From the NCBI RefSeq assembly GCF_036327775.1, contig NZ_CP109598.1:1-64000 (forward strand): a DNA stretch of 64,000 bases, read 5' to 3'. Position 1 is the first letter of the stretch. Every line of letters starts with the position of its first letter. Positions 54,986-63,884 of this stretch are shown here, piece after piece. A program made the position numbers and the translations under genes. This DNA is from Streptomyces sp. NBC_01498 (lineage in GTDB: Bacteria; Actinomycetota; Actinomycetes; Streptomycetales; Streptomycetaceae). Under the pieces are notes generated by a model. That model ran no database searches, was not told the origin of the DNA, and worked only from the letters and a program-made list of their open reading frames with translations.

Positions 54986-54996
54986 GGATGCCGGAA

Positions 54997-55719
54997 TCAG
55001 GACAGGCGGTGCACGGTGAACGTGACCGGCACGTCGAAGACGGGCTGGACGGTGGCGAGGACCACCTTGCGGTCGAAGCCCTCGTCGGCCACCAGCTTCT
55101 CGAAGTACTCCACGTCACCCATGGTGCTGAAGAAGAGGAGCATGCGTCCCTTCTCCGTCAGGTGGGCGCGGGCCTCGCGGAAGAAACGGGTCAGTGCCTG
55201 GTAGCCGGCGTCGGTGCCCGCGACGTCCGCGTAGTCGGCGGCGGCGAACCACTGGAACGGCGGGTTGAAGATGATCAGGTCGAAGCGGCCCTCGACGGAG
55301 TTGAAGACATCGCTCTCGCGCGACTCGACGCGGTCGGCGACGCCGTTCAGCTCGGCGTTGACGCGGACGGCGGTCACGGCGTGCGGGTTGAGGTCCACCG
55401 CCAGGACATCGGCGCCCTTCTTGGCGGCGATCAGCGCCAGCGAACCGCTGCCGGTGCCCATGTCGAGGACCCGGTCGCCCGGGTCGACCTCGGCGAAGAC
55501 CGCGCCGCCGAGCATCGGGGACACCGGGCAGGGGGTCATGACCTGAGAGGGGACCCGCAGGTCCAGGCCCAGGAACGGGTGGGTCTGCTCGCCCGTGTCG
55601 CCGCCTCCCTGCGAGGACATGGCCTGGCGCAGGTCCTTGATCTCCTTCACTCGTTCCGGGGAGACCAGCGGTCGGTAGGACTCGGCCTCGGACGTGGACT
55701 GGTGGTCGAGCTTCGTCAT
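54997..55719 (-). CDS. SAM-dependent methyltransferase with NPPF motif
   Basis: 240 aa. SAM-binding motif I is VLDMGTGSGSLALIAAKKG, acidic motif II VLAVDLNPHAV, and motif IV NPPF (LIIFNPPFQWF). NPPF/NPPY enzymes of the HemK/MTS type methylate planar nitrogens: amides, exocyclic amines or ring N. An N-terminal helical part of about 80 residues precedes the domain. It is the last gene before a perfect terminator in the NRPS operon, so a tailoring N-methylation of the product is likely, but N5-Gln protein or RNA methylation cannot be excluded. Confidence 0.82.
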   Translation of the reverse strand: MTKLDHQSTSEAESYRPLVSPERVKEIKDLRQAMSSQGGGDTGEQTHPFLGLDLRVPSQVMTPCPVSPMLGGAVFAEVDPGDRVLDMGTGSGSLALIAAKKGADVLAVDLNPHAVTAVRVNAELNGVADRVESRESDVFNSVEGRFDLIIFNPPFQWFAAADYADVAGTDAGYQALTRFFREARAHLTEKGRMLLFFSTMGDVEYFEKLVADEGFDRKVVLATVQPVFDVPVTFTVHRLS

Positions 55720-55795
55720 CGTGTCGTATCCATTCGTGTGTCGTACGCGGTGAACGCGTCCGGTCGGTGGGGTGGGTGGAGCGTGCGCCTGTGCG

Positions 55796-56740
55796 TCAGA
55801 GGGATCCGGCCCGGAGCCGGGCGTGCGCGGCGGCCAGCCGGCCGCCGACCTCGGCGGTGCTGATGAGGACGGCCATGTTGGCCTTGGACGAGCGGCCTTC
55901 GGTGGCCACGTCCACCGCGCGCATCAGGTACTTCGTGATCGCCTGGCCCCGGATGCCGTCCCGGTCGGCGGCGGCCATGGCCTCGGTGATCGCGGCGTCG
56001 ACCTCGTCACTGTCGATCGCTTCCTCCGGCCGGACCGGCGTCGTGATCAGGAACGAGCTGTTGTTGCCCAGTTCCCAGTGGTTCCTGATCGACCGGGCGA
56101 TCACGTCGTCGTCGTCCAGCCGCACCGGGCTGCGGAAACCGCTGGACACGCAGTAGAAGGCGGGGAAGTCGTCCGACCGGTAGGAGACCACCGGTACGCA
56201 CTGGGTCTCCAGGTACTCCAGTGTCAGACCGAGGTCCAGGATCTTCTTGGCGCCGGCGCACACCACCGCGACCTTGGAGCGGGTGAACTGGATGAGGTCC
56301 GAGGACACGTCCATGGTCGTCTCCGCGCCCCGGTGCACCCCGCCGATGCCGGCCGAGGAGAAGAACGGGATACCCGCGCGCTCGGCCGCCACCAGGGAGG
56401 AGGCGACCGTCAGCGCGCCCATCCGGCCCTGTGCCAGGACGATCGGCATGTCCCGGCTGCTGACCTTGGGGATGCCCGGCGTCGAGGCGAACCGGTCGAT
56501 GTCGGCGTCGGTCATGCCGACCACGATCCGGCCGTTGTCCACGGCGATCGTGGCCGGGACCGAGCCGCCCGTCCGGACGGCCGCCTCGACCTTGCGGGCG
56601 GTGGCGGCGTTGTCCGGGTAGGGCAGGCCGTGGGTGATGACGTTGGACTCCAGCGCCACCACCGGGCGGCCCTCGTTGAGGGCGTCGGCCACCTCGTCGG
56701 CGAGGACGAGGGGGATGTTCTCGTACGGAAGGGAAGTCAC
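55796..56740 (-). CDS. Pseudouridine-5'-phosphate glycosidase homologue (IndA/MinB-like)
   Basis: 314 aa. PsuG/IndA family, which makes or breaks a C-C bond between C1 of ribose 5-phosphate and a ring carbon. Family motifs: [16 protein letters not shown] with Glu31, [20 protein letters not shown], and [19 protein letters not shown] with the Schiff-base Lys at 165. The loop that reads AGKNGATT in E. coli PsuG (from memory) reads QGRMGALT here, replacing the second active-site Lys with Arg106. In indigoidine and minimycin clusters the homologue sits beside the NRPS, as here, 16 nt downstream of the NRPS stop. A C-glycosynthase role on the NRPS product is inferred. Confidence 0.88.
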   Translation of the reverse strand: MTSLPYENIPLVLADEVADALNEGRPVVALESNVITHGLPYPDNAATARKVEAAVRTGGSVPATIAVDNGRIVVGMTDADIDRFASTPGIPKVSSRDMPIVLAQGRMGALTVASSLVAAERAGIPFFSSAGIGGVHRGAETTMDVSSDLIQFTRSKVAVVCAGAKKILDLGLTLEYLETQCVPVVSYRSDDFPAFYCVSSGFRSPVRLDDDDVIARSIRNHWELGNNSSFLITTPVRPEEAIDSDEVDAAITEAMAAADRDGIRGQAITKYLMRAVDVATEGRSSKANMAVLISTAEVGGRLAAAHARLRAGSL

Positions 56741-56756
56741 GCTGACAGCCGCCCTC

Positions 56757-56996
56757 TCACTGGGTGTCCGGTCCGTAGTTCGGTACCTTGCCGAGGATGT
56801 GCCTGCGGTTGACGATCTCCGGGATGTAGACCTTCTCGTTCCAGAGCTCCCTCTCGATCGGCTCGACCGCGATCGACACCGCCCCCTCGCCGCAGCCGAA
56901 GGCGGTGGTCACCGCCTTGGTGACGGCCGCCACCAGCTCGGCCTGCTGTTCGCTGCTGAGCGGCACCGGGAAGTGCTTGATGTTGACGTGCGGCAT
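56757..56996 (-). CDS. 4-oxalocrotonate tautomerase-like unit with internal start
   Basis: The last 79 residues of the NRPS frame match small tautomerases of the PptA/YdcE group end to end: [18 protein letters not shown], then [14 protein letters not shown]. The catalytic residue of this family is Pro1, which must be N-terminal after Met removal. Inside the NRPS reading frame an ATG-CCG at 56996 is preceded by GAAGGA with 7 nt spacing, a full ribosome site. The unit can therefore be made alone with a free Pro1, as well as fused. In the fused form Pro1 chemistry would be blocked. Confidence 0.7.
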   Translation of the reverse strand: MPHVNIKHFPVPLSSEQQAELVAAVTKAVTTAFGCGEGAVSIAVEPIERELWNEKVYIPEIVNRRHILGKVPNYGPDTQ

Positions 56997-59900
56997 GACG
57001 GTGTCCTTCGGGAGGGTCAGGCGCCGGCCGACGGCCGTCGCGAGTTCGTCGATGTCCGGTGCCCTGAGCAGGGAGTAGTGATCGGCCCGGAGTTCCACGA
57101 CGTCCGGCTCCGACGTCGTGTAGCCGCTGCTGCCGTCCAGGAACGAGTAGTCGTCGCCCCGCGCCTTGAAGATGGTGACGGGAGCCGTGATCCGGCGCTC
57201 CGTCAGCTCACGGAAGGTGTAGCTGAAGTCGAACGTGGTCCGTACGACCTCGGTGATCCGCAGGACCAGGTCGGCGTCGAGTTCCGGGAAGTTCTCGCCG
57301 ATGAAGGCGGCGAAGCTCTCGTCGTCCTTGGCCACGGCGAGGCAGGCGTCCAGCAGCGGACCGCTGACCGTGCCCGTGAACACCGAGAAGAGGATGGTCA
57401 CGTACGCCTGGTTGGTGTAGTCGGCCACCCGGTCCTCCGCGCCGGCGCCGCCGACCTTGGGCGAGCCGGGGGCGATCAGGAAGACCTGCTCGACCCGCTC
57501 TCCCAGCTGTTCCAGCTGGTACGCCGCCTCGAAGGCCACCCGCGCGCCGAACGAGTAGCCCCACAGCTGGTAGGGACCGTGCGGGCGAAGGCCCCTGATG
57601 GCCTTGACGTCCTCGGCCGCCATCTCCCGGATCGTCGGGTAGGGGATCTCACCCGCGTTGATCCCGTACGCCTGCACCCCGTAGAACGGCCGGCCGGTTC
57701 CCGTCTCCTCGGCGAGCAGCCGCAGGTTCATGGGGTAGCCGCCGAGTCCGGGCCAGCAGTAGACCGGTGTCGACGTCCCCTCGGTTCGCAGCGGAACCAG
57801 CCGGGAGGACGGTTCCGTCTCGGCCCCGCCGAGCCGCCGGGCGAGCTTCTCGACCGTGGGCGCCTCGAACAGGACCTGTAGGGGCAGCGCCGCCTCGAAC
57901 TCCCGGTTGATCCTGTTGATCAGTCCGACGGCGATCAGCGAGTTGCCGCCGACGGCGAAGAAGTCGTCCTGCACCGAGACGGTCTCCCGTCTCATCGCCT
58001 TGGTCCACAGGTCGGCGATCCGGCGTTCCAGGTGGGTGCGGGGCGCGACGAAGGGCCGGTCGTCCCGGTCCACGTTCGTCGTGTCGGACGCGGCGAGCGC
58101 CTTGGTGTCGATCTTGCCGTTGGCGGTGGTCGGCAGCCGGTCGAGGATCACGACCTTGTTCGGGATCATGTAGTGCGGCAGAAAATTGACCAGGTCGTCC
58201 CGGATCAGCTCCGCCGGGCCCCGCATGTGCACGACGTCTTCCTTCATGCCCTCGTGCAGCCGCTGTTCGTCGCTCACCCGCCCGCCGACGAAGAAGTACG
58301 AGGGGCCGGTGTCCCGGCCGAGTCCCCGCAGGACGTCGTCGATCCGGGTGGCCGAGGGCAGGTCGTCGCCGGTCCTGGAGCTGTACCCGGACGACATGAA
58401 GCCCAGGTTCTCGTCGTTCATCGACAGGTGCTGGAGCGTGCGCCCGAGGTCGATGTACCGCCGCCAGTCCTCGCCGGTCCGGCTGATCACCGAGATCCCG
58501 ATGCTCGCCCGCTCGTACACGGCCTGGTTGATGGCGATGACGTGCTTGCGCTGGACGAGTTCGGACGAGATCCGTACGAGTTCGCCGCCGGTGTAGGCGT
58601 ACTGGCCCGCCGGCAGGCCGGCGACCTTGCCGGGGTGGGTCTGCACGTACACGTCGACCGTGCCGTCCGGCCGCGGCCCGGCGTAGGGCACCAGCTCGAA
58701 CGCGCCGAGGTAGTAGTCCTCCCCCGCGACCTCCAGGCGGTCCTTGACCGACGGGGTGAAGTCCCGGCCCCTGACGTCGAGTCCGTACGAGGGCAGGATC
58801 TCCTCGAACAGGCCCACCATGTGGCCGGCCTCGATCTCCAGCACTTCCTGGATGTTGTTCTTGTAGACCGGCTCGATGGCCCGCTTCTTGCCGACGAAAT
58901 GCAGTGCCACCCCCGGCTCGCCGGCGCCGGCCGTCTCCGTGATCAGCACCAGCTGGTGGGAGACCGGGTGGTAGTAGTAGAACCCGGGGCGCAGGCCGTC
59001 GAATCCCGTGATCTCCAGGTACAGCTGCGTCGCGTAGAGCGATCCGGGTGACGCGTAGCCGTACTTCGGCAGCAGTCGTTCCGGGCTCAGGTGCTGCCCG
59101 AAGTGCCGCAGGATCCCGCCCAGTCCGGCCCGGCCGAGGTCGGCCGGGGCGATCGGCTCGGCTCCGGAGATCCGCCGTCCGAGCAGGCGGAGGATGTCGG
59201 CCGAGGTGACCTCGCCCCCCTCGTAGAACCGGTAGGACTTACGCGCGAACGCCTGGCGCCGCTGCGCTTCCGTGGCGGTCCTTCCCGGCAGGTCGATCAC
59301 CGCCCGGCCGCCGGTCTCCGCCGCGTCCCGGGTGCCCGCGTTGGACAGCTGCGCCTTGACCTGGAGCTTGCTCTCCTTGGACTGGTGGTGGGCGCCGTGG
59401 TTGCCCTGGTCCATCAGGGCGGCTTCCTTGGGGCTCAGCTCCACGCAGGCGATGAGGTTCTGGAATCCGGTGTGCGGGTCGTTCTTGACGATGACCGCGG
59501 CGTGCCGGACCCAGTCGTGGGTCTCGATCGCCAGCTTGATCTCGTCGAGCTCGACCCGGAAACCGCGCAGTTTCACCTGGTTGTCCGCGCGGCCGATGAA
59601 CTGGACGGTGCCGTCGGCGTTCCAGTGGGCCAGATCGCCCGTCCTGAACAGTCTCCCTTCCCCGAACGGGTTGTCCACGAAGCGCTGCGCGGTCAGCTCC
59701 GGCCGGTGCAGGTAGCCGCGCGCCAACTGGATTCCGCCGATGTGCAGTTCGCCGATCTCGCCGACGCCCACCTCGGACCCGTCGGCCCGCAGGATGCGGT
59801 ACTCGACGTCGTGCGCGGGGGTGCCGATGGAGATCGAGCTCGTCCCGTCGTGGAGCGCGGCCCGGCCCACGGCGAACGCGGACGAGTTGATCGTGCACTC

Positions 59901-60812
59901 CGTCGGCCCGTACAGGTTGATCAGGTCGCACCACGGCAGGGCGTCCAGGAAGAGCCCCGCGAGCGGCTTGGACAGCGCCTCACCGCCGGTGAAGACCTGG
60001 GTGAGCGACGCGCACGCGCTCAGTCCGCCGTCCAGCAGCGCCTGGAGCAGGGTGGGTACGCACTGGAGGGTGGTGACGCCGTGCGCGTCGATGGTGTCGA
60101 TGAGGCGCTCGGGATCGCGGTAGATGCCCGGAGCGCCCATGACGGTCGTGGCCCCGCAGGCGGGTGCCAGGAGTTCCCACTGCGCCGCGTCGAAGCTCAT
60201 GGGTGTCTTCTGCAGCACGGTCTTCTCACGGTCCAGCCCGTGGACCGCCGCGAGCCAGCGCAACTGGCTGACGACACTGCGGTGTTCGATCATGACGCCC
60301 TTGGGCCTGCCGGTGCTGCCCGAGGTGTAGATGACGTACGCGAGGTTGTCGGGGGCCGGGCCGGTGGTGGCCCGGTCGAAGCCCTTGGCGTCCTCCAGCA
60401 CGACGATCCTGGTGCCCTCGGGCGCCAGCGCGGCCAGCCGGTCGGTGAGGGTCGACTGCGCGACGATGACCTTGGTGCCGGAGTCCTCGATCATGTAGCG
60501 CAGGCGTTCTTCGGGGTACTCCGGCGACAGCGGCACATAGGCGCCGCCGGCGAAGAGGATCCCCCACACGCCGATCATCAGGTCGGTCGAGGGCTCGACG
60601 AACAGGCCGACCCGGTCGTCGGCGGCCACGCCGAGCTGTTCCAGCAGACCGGACAGTTCGGAGCTGCGCCGGACGAGCTCACGGTAGGTGAGCCGGTCGC
60701 CGTCGGAGACGACCGCCGTGTCGTCCGGCCGTGCCAGGGCCTGTGCGTCGAGCAGGTCGGGAAGACACACGGGTGGTAACGGATTCAACCTCGCATGATG
60801 GAGCGGTTGCAT
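56757..60812 (-). CDS. Indigoidine-synthetase-type NRPS (A-Ox-T-TE) fused to a tautomerase
   Basis: 1351 aa. Adenylation domain about 1-470: [49 protein letters not shown]; the pocket starts D-A-W (SFDAAQW), fitting Gln. A flavin oxidase domain is inserted before the last A motifs (about 515-870; [34 protein letters not shown]). A-domain end [12 protein letters not shown]...TANGKID at 877-902. Carrier domain at 953-970 (FAVGGNSLI; Ser958). Thioesterase 1015-1265 (GYSFGAR, HYSLL). A tautomerase follows from 1273. Typical indigoidine synthetases are about 1280 aa, so the tautomerase is extra. It should convert two Gln to indigoidine or release the monomeric aminopyridinedione. Codon 12 is TTA (60777-60779), implying bldA control. 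Start ATG has GGGGG only 3-4 nt upstream. Confidence 0.92.
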   Translation of the reverse strand: MQPLHHARLNPLPPVCLPDLLDAQALARPDDTAVVSDGDRLTYRELVRRSSELSGLLEQLGVAADDRVGLFVEPSTDLMIGVWGILFAGGAYVPLSPEYPEERLRYMIEDSGTKVIVAQSTLTDRLAALAPEGTRIVVLEDAKGFDRATTGPAPDNLAYVIYTSGSTGRPKGVMIEHRSVVSQLRWLAAVHGLDREKTVLQKTPMSFDAAQWELLAPACGATTVMGAPGIYRDPERLIDTIDAHGVTTLQCVPTLLQALLDGGLSACASLTQVFTGGEALSKPLAGLFLDALPWCDLINLYGPTECTINSSAFAVGRAALHDGTSSISIGTPAHDVEYRILRADGSEVGVGEIGELHIGGIQLARGYLHRPELTAQRFVDNPFGEGRLFRTGDLAHWNADGTVQFIGRADNQVKLRGFRVELDEIKLAIETHDWVRHAAVIVKNDPHTGFQNLIACVELSPKEAALMDQGNHGAHHQSKESKLQVKAQLSNAGTRDAAETGGRAVIDLPGRTATEAQRRQAFARKSYRFYEGGEVTSADILRLLGRRISGAEPIAPADLGRAGLGGILRHFGQHLSPERLLPKYGYASPGSLYATQLYLEITGFDGLRPGFYYYHPVSHQLVLITETAGAGEPGVALHFVGKKRAIEPVYKNNIQEVLEIEAGHMVGLFEEILPSYGLDVRGRDFTPSVKDRLEVAGEDYYLGAFELVPYAGPRPDGTVDVYVQTHPGKVAGLPAGQYAYTGGELVRISSELVQRKHVIAINQAVYERASIGISVISRTGEDWRRYIDLGRTLQHLSMNDENLGFMSSGYSSRTGDDLPSATRIDDVLRGLGRDTGPSYFFVGGRVSDEQRLHEGMKEDVVHMRGPAELIRDDLVNFLPHYMIPNKVVILDRLPTTANGKIDTKALAASDTTNVDRDDRPFVAPRTHLERRIADLWTKAMRRETVSVQDDFFAVGGNSLIAVGLINRINREFEAALPLQVLFEAPTVEKLARRLGGAETEPSSRLVPLRTEGTSTPVYCWPGLGGYPMNLRLLAEETGTGRPFYGVQAYGINAGEIPYPTIREMAAEDVKAIRGLRPHGPYQLWGYSFGARVAFEAAYQLEQLGERVEQVFLIAPGSPKVGGAGAEDRVADYTNQAYVTILFSVFTGTVSGPLLDACLAVAKDDESFAAFIGENFPELDADLVLRITEVVRTTFDFSYTFRELTERRITAPVTIFKARGDDYSFLDGSSGYTTSEPDVVELRADHYSLLRAPDIDELATAVGRRLTLPKDTVMPHVNIKHFPVPLSSEQQAELVAAVTKAVTTAFGCGEGAVSIAVEPIERELWNEKVYIPEIVNRRHILGKVPNYGPDTQ

Positions 60813-60941
60813 TCATCCCCCAATGAATATGTGGCGATCATCTGTTTCGCGGGAAGGGCGACCGCGAGCCCGACCGGGCCGCGAGGGCTTCCTGGCACCC
60901 GTGGTCGCGGGTGCCGAGAAGCCGTCGCTATCGCGGTGCGG

Positions 60942-61616
60942 TCACCGCGCGGCGGCGAAGCCGTGGCGCAGCGCGGTGGCGATCTCGATCATCCGGCGGG
61001 TCTGGTACGCGAGGGCCGCCAGGTTGTCCTCGGTGACGTTCTCCGCGAGCCGCCCGGGGACGGCCTGCCGGCCGGAGACCGAACTCACCCCGTAGGGGTT
61101 GCCGTTGCTCGGTGCCATCTGGATGTCGTCGGTCACGCCGGGCGGCACGATGATGGCGCCCCAGTGGTAGAAGACGTTGTTCAGCGACAGGATCGTGCCT
61201 TCCTGGCCGCCGTGCTGGGAGCCCGTCGAGGTGAAGGACGACATCACCTTGTTCACCAGTCCCCGGCGCGCGTTCAGCGGCCAGGCCAGGTCGATGAAGT
61301 GCTTGAGCGGCGCGGCGATGAGCCCGAAGCGGCCCGGACTGCCCAGGAGGATCACGTCCGCCCACTCGAGGTCGTCGACCCCGGCGGTCGGAACGTCCTT
61401 CATCGCCTCGGCGTTCTCCGCCCACGCCTCGGTCCATTCGGTGAACTGGGGCGCGAGCGACTCGTTGACGTATTCGGGTACGCGGCGCAGGCGTGTCTCC
61501 GCGCCCGCCTTCTCGGCGGCTTCCGCGGCGGCCGTGGCGAGCTTGTGGACGTTGCCGGTGCCGGAGTAGTAGACGACGGCGACCTTCGTGGCGCCGTTGA
61601 AGTCCGTGGTGGACAT
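60942..61616 (-). CDS. Flavodoxin-like NAD(P)H:quinone oxidoreductase (WrbA-like)
   Basis: 224 aa. FMN-binding loop VVYYSGTGNVHKLATAAAE, second loop LLGSPGRFGLIAAPLKHF and SSFTSTGSQHGGQEGTILS, as in WrbA. Two-electron reduction of a quinone-like ring is the family reaction. Upstream of the NRPS by 129 bp in the same direction, it could reduce the quinoid aminopyridinedione made by the NRPS and keep it from dimerising to the blue pigment; that role is inferred. Confidence 0.87.
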   Translation of the reverse strand: MSTTDFNGATKVAVVYYSGTGNVHKLATAAAEAAEKAGAETRLRRVPEYVNESLAPQFTEWTEAWAENAEAMKDVPTAGVDDLEWADVILLGSPGRFGLIAAPLKHFIDLAWPLNARRGLVNKVMSSFTSTGSQHGGQEGTILSLNNVFYHWGAIIVPPGVTDDIQMAPSNGNPYGVSSVSGRQAVPGRLAENVTEDNLAALAYQTRRMIEIATALRHGFAAAR

Positions 61617-61724
61617 GGGGTGCGGTGCTCCTCGGGTGGTCGTGGGATGTCCCTGACGCGCGGGACGTCGGCGGCGGGCCGCGTGTCGCGGCCCGGGGTC
61701 ACTCCGTCGGGGCGGGGGCGCCGC

Positions 61725-62396
61725 TCACTGCGGCGCGTCCGTCCCGAAGTACCGGTCGCCGAAGTCGCCGATGCCGGGCTGCATGTAGGCGTTCTCGTCC
61801 AGCCGTTCCTCGATGGACGAGGTCACCATCCGCACCGCCGGGTAGCGTTCACGTACGGCTCTGATGCCCTCGGGCGCCGACAGCAGGTTGACGAAGACGA
61901 TGTGCTCCTCGGGCACGCCCTTGTCGAGCAGGAGCTGGATCGCGGCCAGCGCGGTCCCGCCGGTGGCCAGCATCGGGTCGACCAGCAGGACATGGCGGTC
62001 GGCGATGTCCAGGGGCAGCGCGGAGTAGTACAGGTGCGGAAGCTTCGTCACCTTGTCGCGCTGGATGAGGATCTTGCCGAGCCGGATCCCCGGCATCATC
62101 ACCCGCAGCTCGGCCTCGATGCTGTCCCCCGCGCGGACGACGGACACCCCGCACACCTGCGAGGTGAGACGCAGGCCGTGGTAGGTCCTGCCCACCGGGG
62201 TCTGCACCTCGTGCGGCTCGTACGGGAGTTGCTCCAGGCCGGCCTCCAGCACCTGGCGGAAGATCCTGCTCGCGTTCGAGACGAAGTCGGCCCGGTCGGC
62301 GTGCCGGTCACGGATGATCGTGTGCAGTGCGCGGAGCTGCTCGGTCTGCGGCAGCAGGTGTACGGCGTCCTGGAGCGGCCTGGTCTCGGTGGTCAT
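61725..62396 (-). CDS. upp: Uracil phosphoribosyltransferase
   Basis: 223 aa. PRPP loop LLVDPMLATGGTALAAI, uracil-binding end GIGDFGDRYFGT, and SRIFRQVLEAGLEQLPYEP near the N-terminus. It makes UMP from uracil and PRPP. In the minimycin cluster a dedicated UPRT protects the producer by raising UMP (recalled from the literature), so a self-resistance role is the best guess; a metabolic copy may exist elsewhere. The ATG at 62396 is only 5 nt after the TrpF-like stop, so the two are coupled. Confidence 0.9.
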   Translation of the reverse strand: MTTETRPLQDAVHLLPQTEQLRALHTIIRDRHADRADFVSNASRIFRQVLEAGLEQLPYEPHEVQTPVGRTYHGLRLTSQVCGVSVVRAGDSIEAELRVMMPGIRLGKILIQRDKVTKLPHLYYSALPLDIADRHVLLVDPMLATGGTALAAIQLLLDKGVPEEHIVFVNLLSAPEGIRAVRERYPAVRMVTSSIEERLDENAYMQPGIGDFGDRYFGTDAPQ

Positions 62397-62401
62397 CCGG
62401 G

Positions 62402-63094
62402 TCACCCCTGCTGGGCTTCGGCCGCTATCCGGCTGAAGGCCTTGCGCGACTCCTCGACGAACCTGCGCACCTTCAGGCGGTCCTTGCGGCGGGTCGAGTT
62501 CTCCAGGCCGGTGTGCGCGTCCACGGCGGCGGGGCGTACGTGCTCGATCGCCGCGGCGACGTTGTCCGGGGTCAGGCCGCCGGCCAGCATCAACGGCCGG
62601 GGCGAGATCCGCGCCAGCTCGGCGCTGATGGACCAGTCGTGCACCAGGCCCGTCGCGCCCTTGGCGCCGGTCGCCGGGTTGAAGCTGTCGGTGATGAACA
62701 TGTCGACCCACTCGGCGGCGCCCTCGACGACCCCGGTGAGCTCGCCGATGTTGTCGGTCTTCACCACCAGACTCTTCAGCACGTAGAGGTCCGGGTCGAT
62801 CTTCCGCAGCTTGCGCAGCTCGGACGGGCTCACGTCACCGTGCAGTTGGATGGCACCGACGCCCATCTCGGCGCAGAACCCCTTGATCTCGTCGGCGTCC
62901 GTCAGGTACGTGATGATGACGCCCTTGTGCTGCGGCTGGATCGCCTTGACGATCGCGGCGGCGGCCGCCTCGGAGAGGTCCTCGTTCTTGGCCGGGAGGC
63001 GCAGCGCGAATCCGAGCCAGTCGGCGCCCTCCTCGATGATCATGTCGGCCTCGGCCTGGTCGATGATTCCCGCGACCTGGATCAATCCCTGCAT
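62402..63094 (-). CDS. TrpF-like phosphoribosyl isomerase lacking the catalytic Cys
   Basis: 230 aa TIM barrel similar to phosphoribosylanthranilate isomerase: IQLHGDVSPSELRKL, LAGGLTPDNVAAAIEH (phosphate site) and VDAHTGLENSTRRKD are kept. The N-terminal motif that reads KICGIT in TrpF is QVAGII here, so the general-base Cys is Ala8. The partner Asp survives (FITDSF, Asp136). It is thus unlikely to be a working TrpF. It probably binds another phosphoribosyl compound; an isomerase or ring-opening role in C-nucleoside assembly is speculation. Coupled to upp, 5 nt apart. Confidence 0.8.
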   Translation of the reverse strand: MQGLIQVAGIIDQAEADMIIEEGADWLGFALRLPAKNEDLSEAAAAAIVKAIQPQHKGVIITYLTDADEIKGFCAEMGVGAIQLHGDVSPSELRKLRKIDPDLYVLKSLVVKTDNIGELTGVVEGAAEWVDMFITDSFNPATGAKGATGLVHDWSISAELARISPRPLMLAGGLTPDNVAAAIEHVRPAAVDAHTGLENSTRRKDRLKVRRFVEESRKAFSRIAAEAQQG

Positions 63095-63185
63095 GATTGT
63101 TGTCCCTTTTCTTGGAGCCGTTCACGACGGATGTGTGTCGGAGATTTGATTTCGGACCGCACACGGTCGGTGCGGGTCTCACCGG

Positions 63186-63884
63186 TCAGTTCTGGCGGCT
63201 GTCCGCCACGCTCTTGAGCTCATTGACGACGATCTCGGCGACGGGGGCGGCCGACGCGGGGTTCTGGCCCGTGACGACGCGATTGTCGTTCTCCGTGTGG
63301 GCGACGTAATTCGGCGCCTTGCTGTGGAGTGCGCCGCGTTCCTTCAGCCGGTCCTCGAGAAGGAAGGGCATGACGTCGACAAGTCCGAGGGAGTCCTCCT
63401 CCTCATTGGTGAAGGAGGCGACCCGCTTTCCCTCGATGAGGAGGGAGCCGTCGGACAGCCGGAGGTTGACGAGACCGGCCGGACCGTGGCAGACGGCGGA
63501 AACCACACCGCCCTGCTCGTAGATCTCGACGGCGAGCCGGGCGAGTTCCGGCGATTCGGGGAAGTCCCACATGGCGCCGTGCCCGCCGACGTAGAAGATC
63601 GCGGAATATCCGGCCGAGCGGACCTCGGCGGCCGGCCGGGTCGCCAGGAGCTTCGCCCGCACGGTCTCGTCGGCGAGGAAGCCCGTGATGTCGGGGTCGT
63701 TCTCCTCACCGTCGAACACCACGGCCGGGGGTTCGCCGCCCCGTACGGACACGAAGTCCACCTCGTAGCCGGCGGAGGTGAAGACGTTGTACGGATGGGC
63801 CGCTTCCGAAACGCTGTAGCCCGTCCTGTTGCCGGTATTCCCCAGGACGTCGTGGCTGCTGACCGCGAGCAGGATCTTGGACAT
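63186..63884 (-). CDS. DJ-1/PfpI (Hsp31-like) protein
   Basis: 232 aa. Nucleophile elbow VSAVCHGPAGLV with the Cys-His pair, YVGGHGAMWDFP, and a long N-terminal part (GYSVSEAAHPYNVFTSAGYEV) typical of the Hsp31/glyoxalase III branch. Such proteins detoxify glyoxals or hydrate isonitriles. The ATG at 63884 follows AGGAG by 5 nt; an upstream GTG at 63890 is less likely. It is the first gene of the leftward NRPS set within this window; whether more lie beyond 64000 cannot be seen. Confidence 0.87.
   Translation of the reverse strand: MSKILLAVSSHDVLGNTGNRTGYSVSEAAHPYNVFTSAGYEVDFVSVRGGEPPAVVFDGEENDPDITGFLADETVRAKLLATRPAAEVRSAGYSAIFYVGGHGAMWDFPESPELARLAVEIYEQGGVVSAVCHGPAGLVNLRLSDGSLLIEGKRVASFTNEEEDSLGLVDVMPFLLEDRLKERGALHSKAPNYVAHTENDNRVVTGQNPASAAPVAEIVVNELKSVADSRQN

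Noticed and set aside
56757..60812. Plain indigoidine synthetase with no special features
   Set aside because: The tautomerase extension and the neighbouring UPRT, TrpF-like and methyltransferase genes make a simple pigment cluster an incomplete description, though the enzyme may still make indigoidine.
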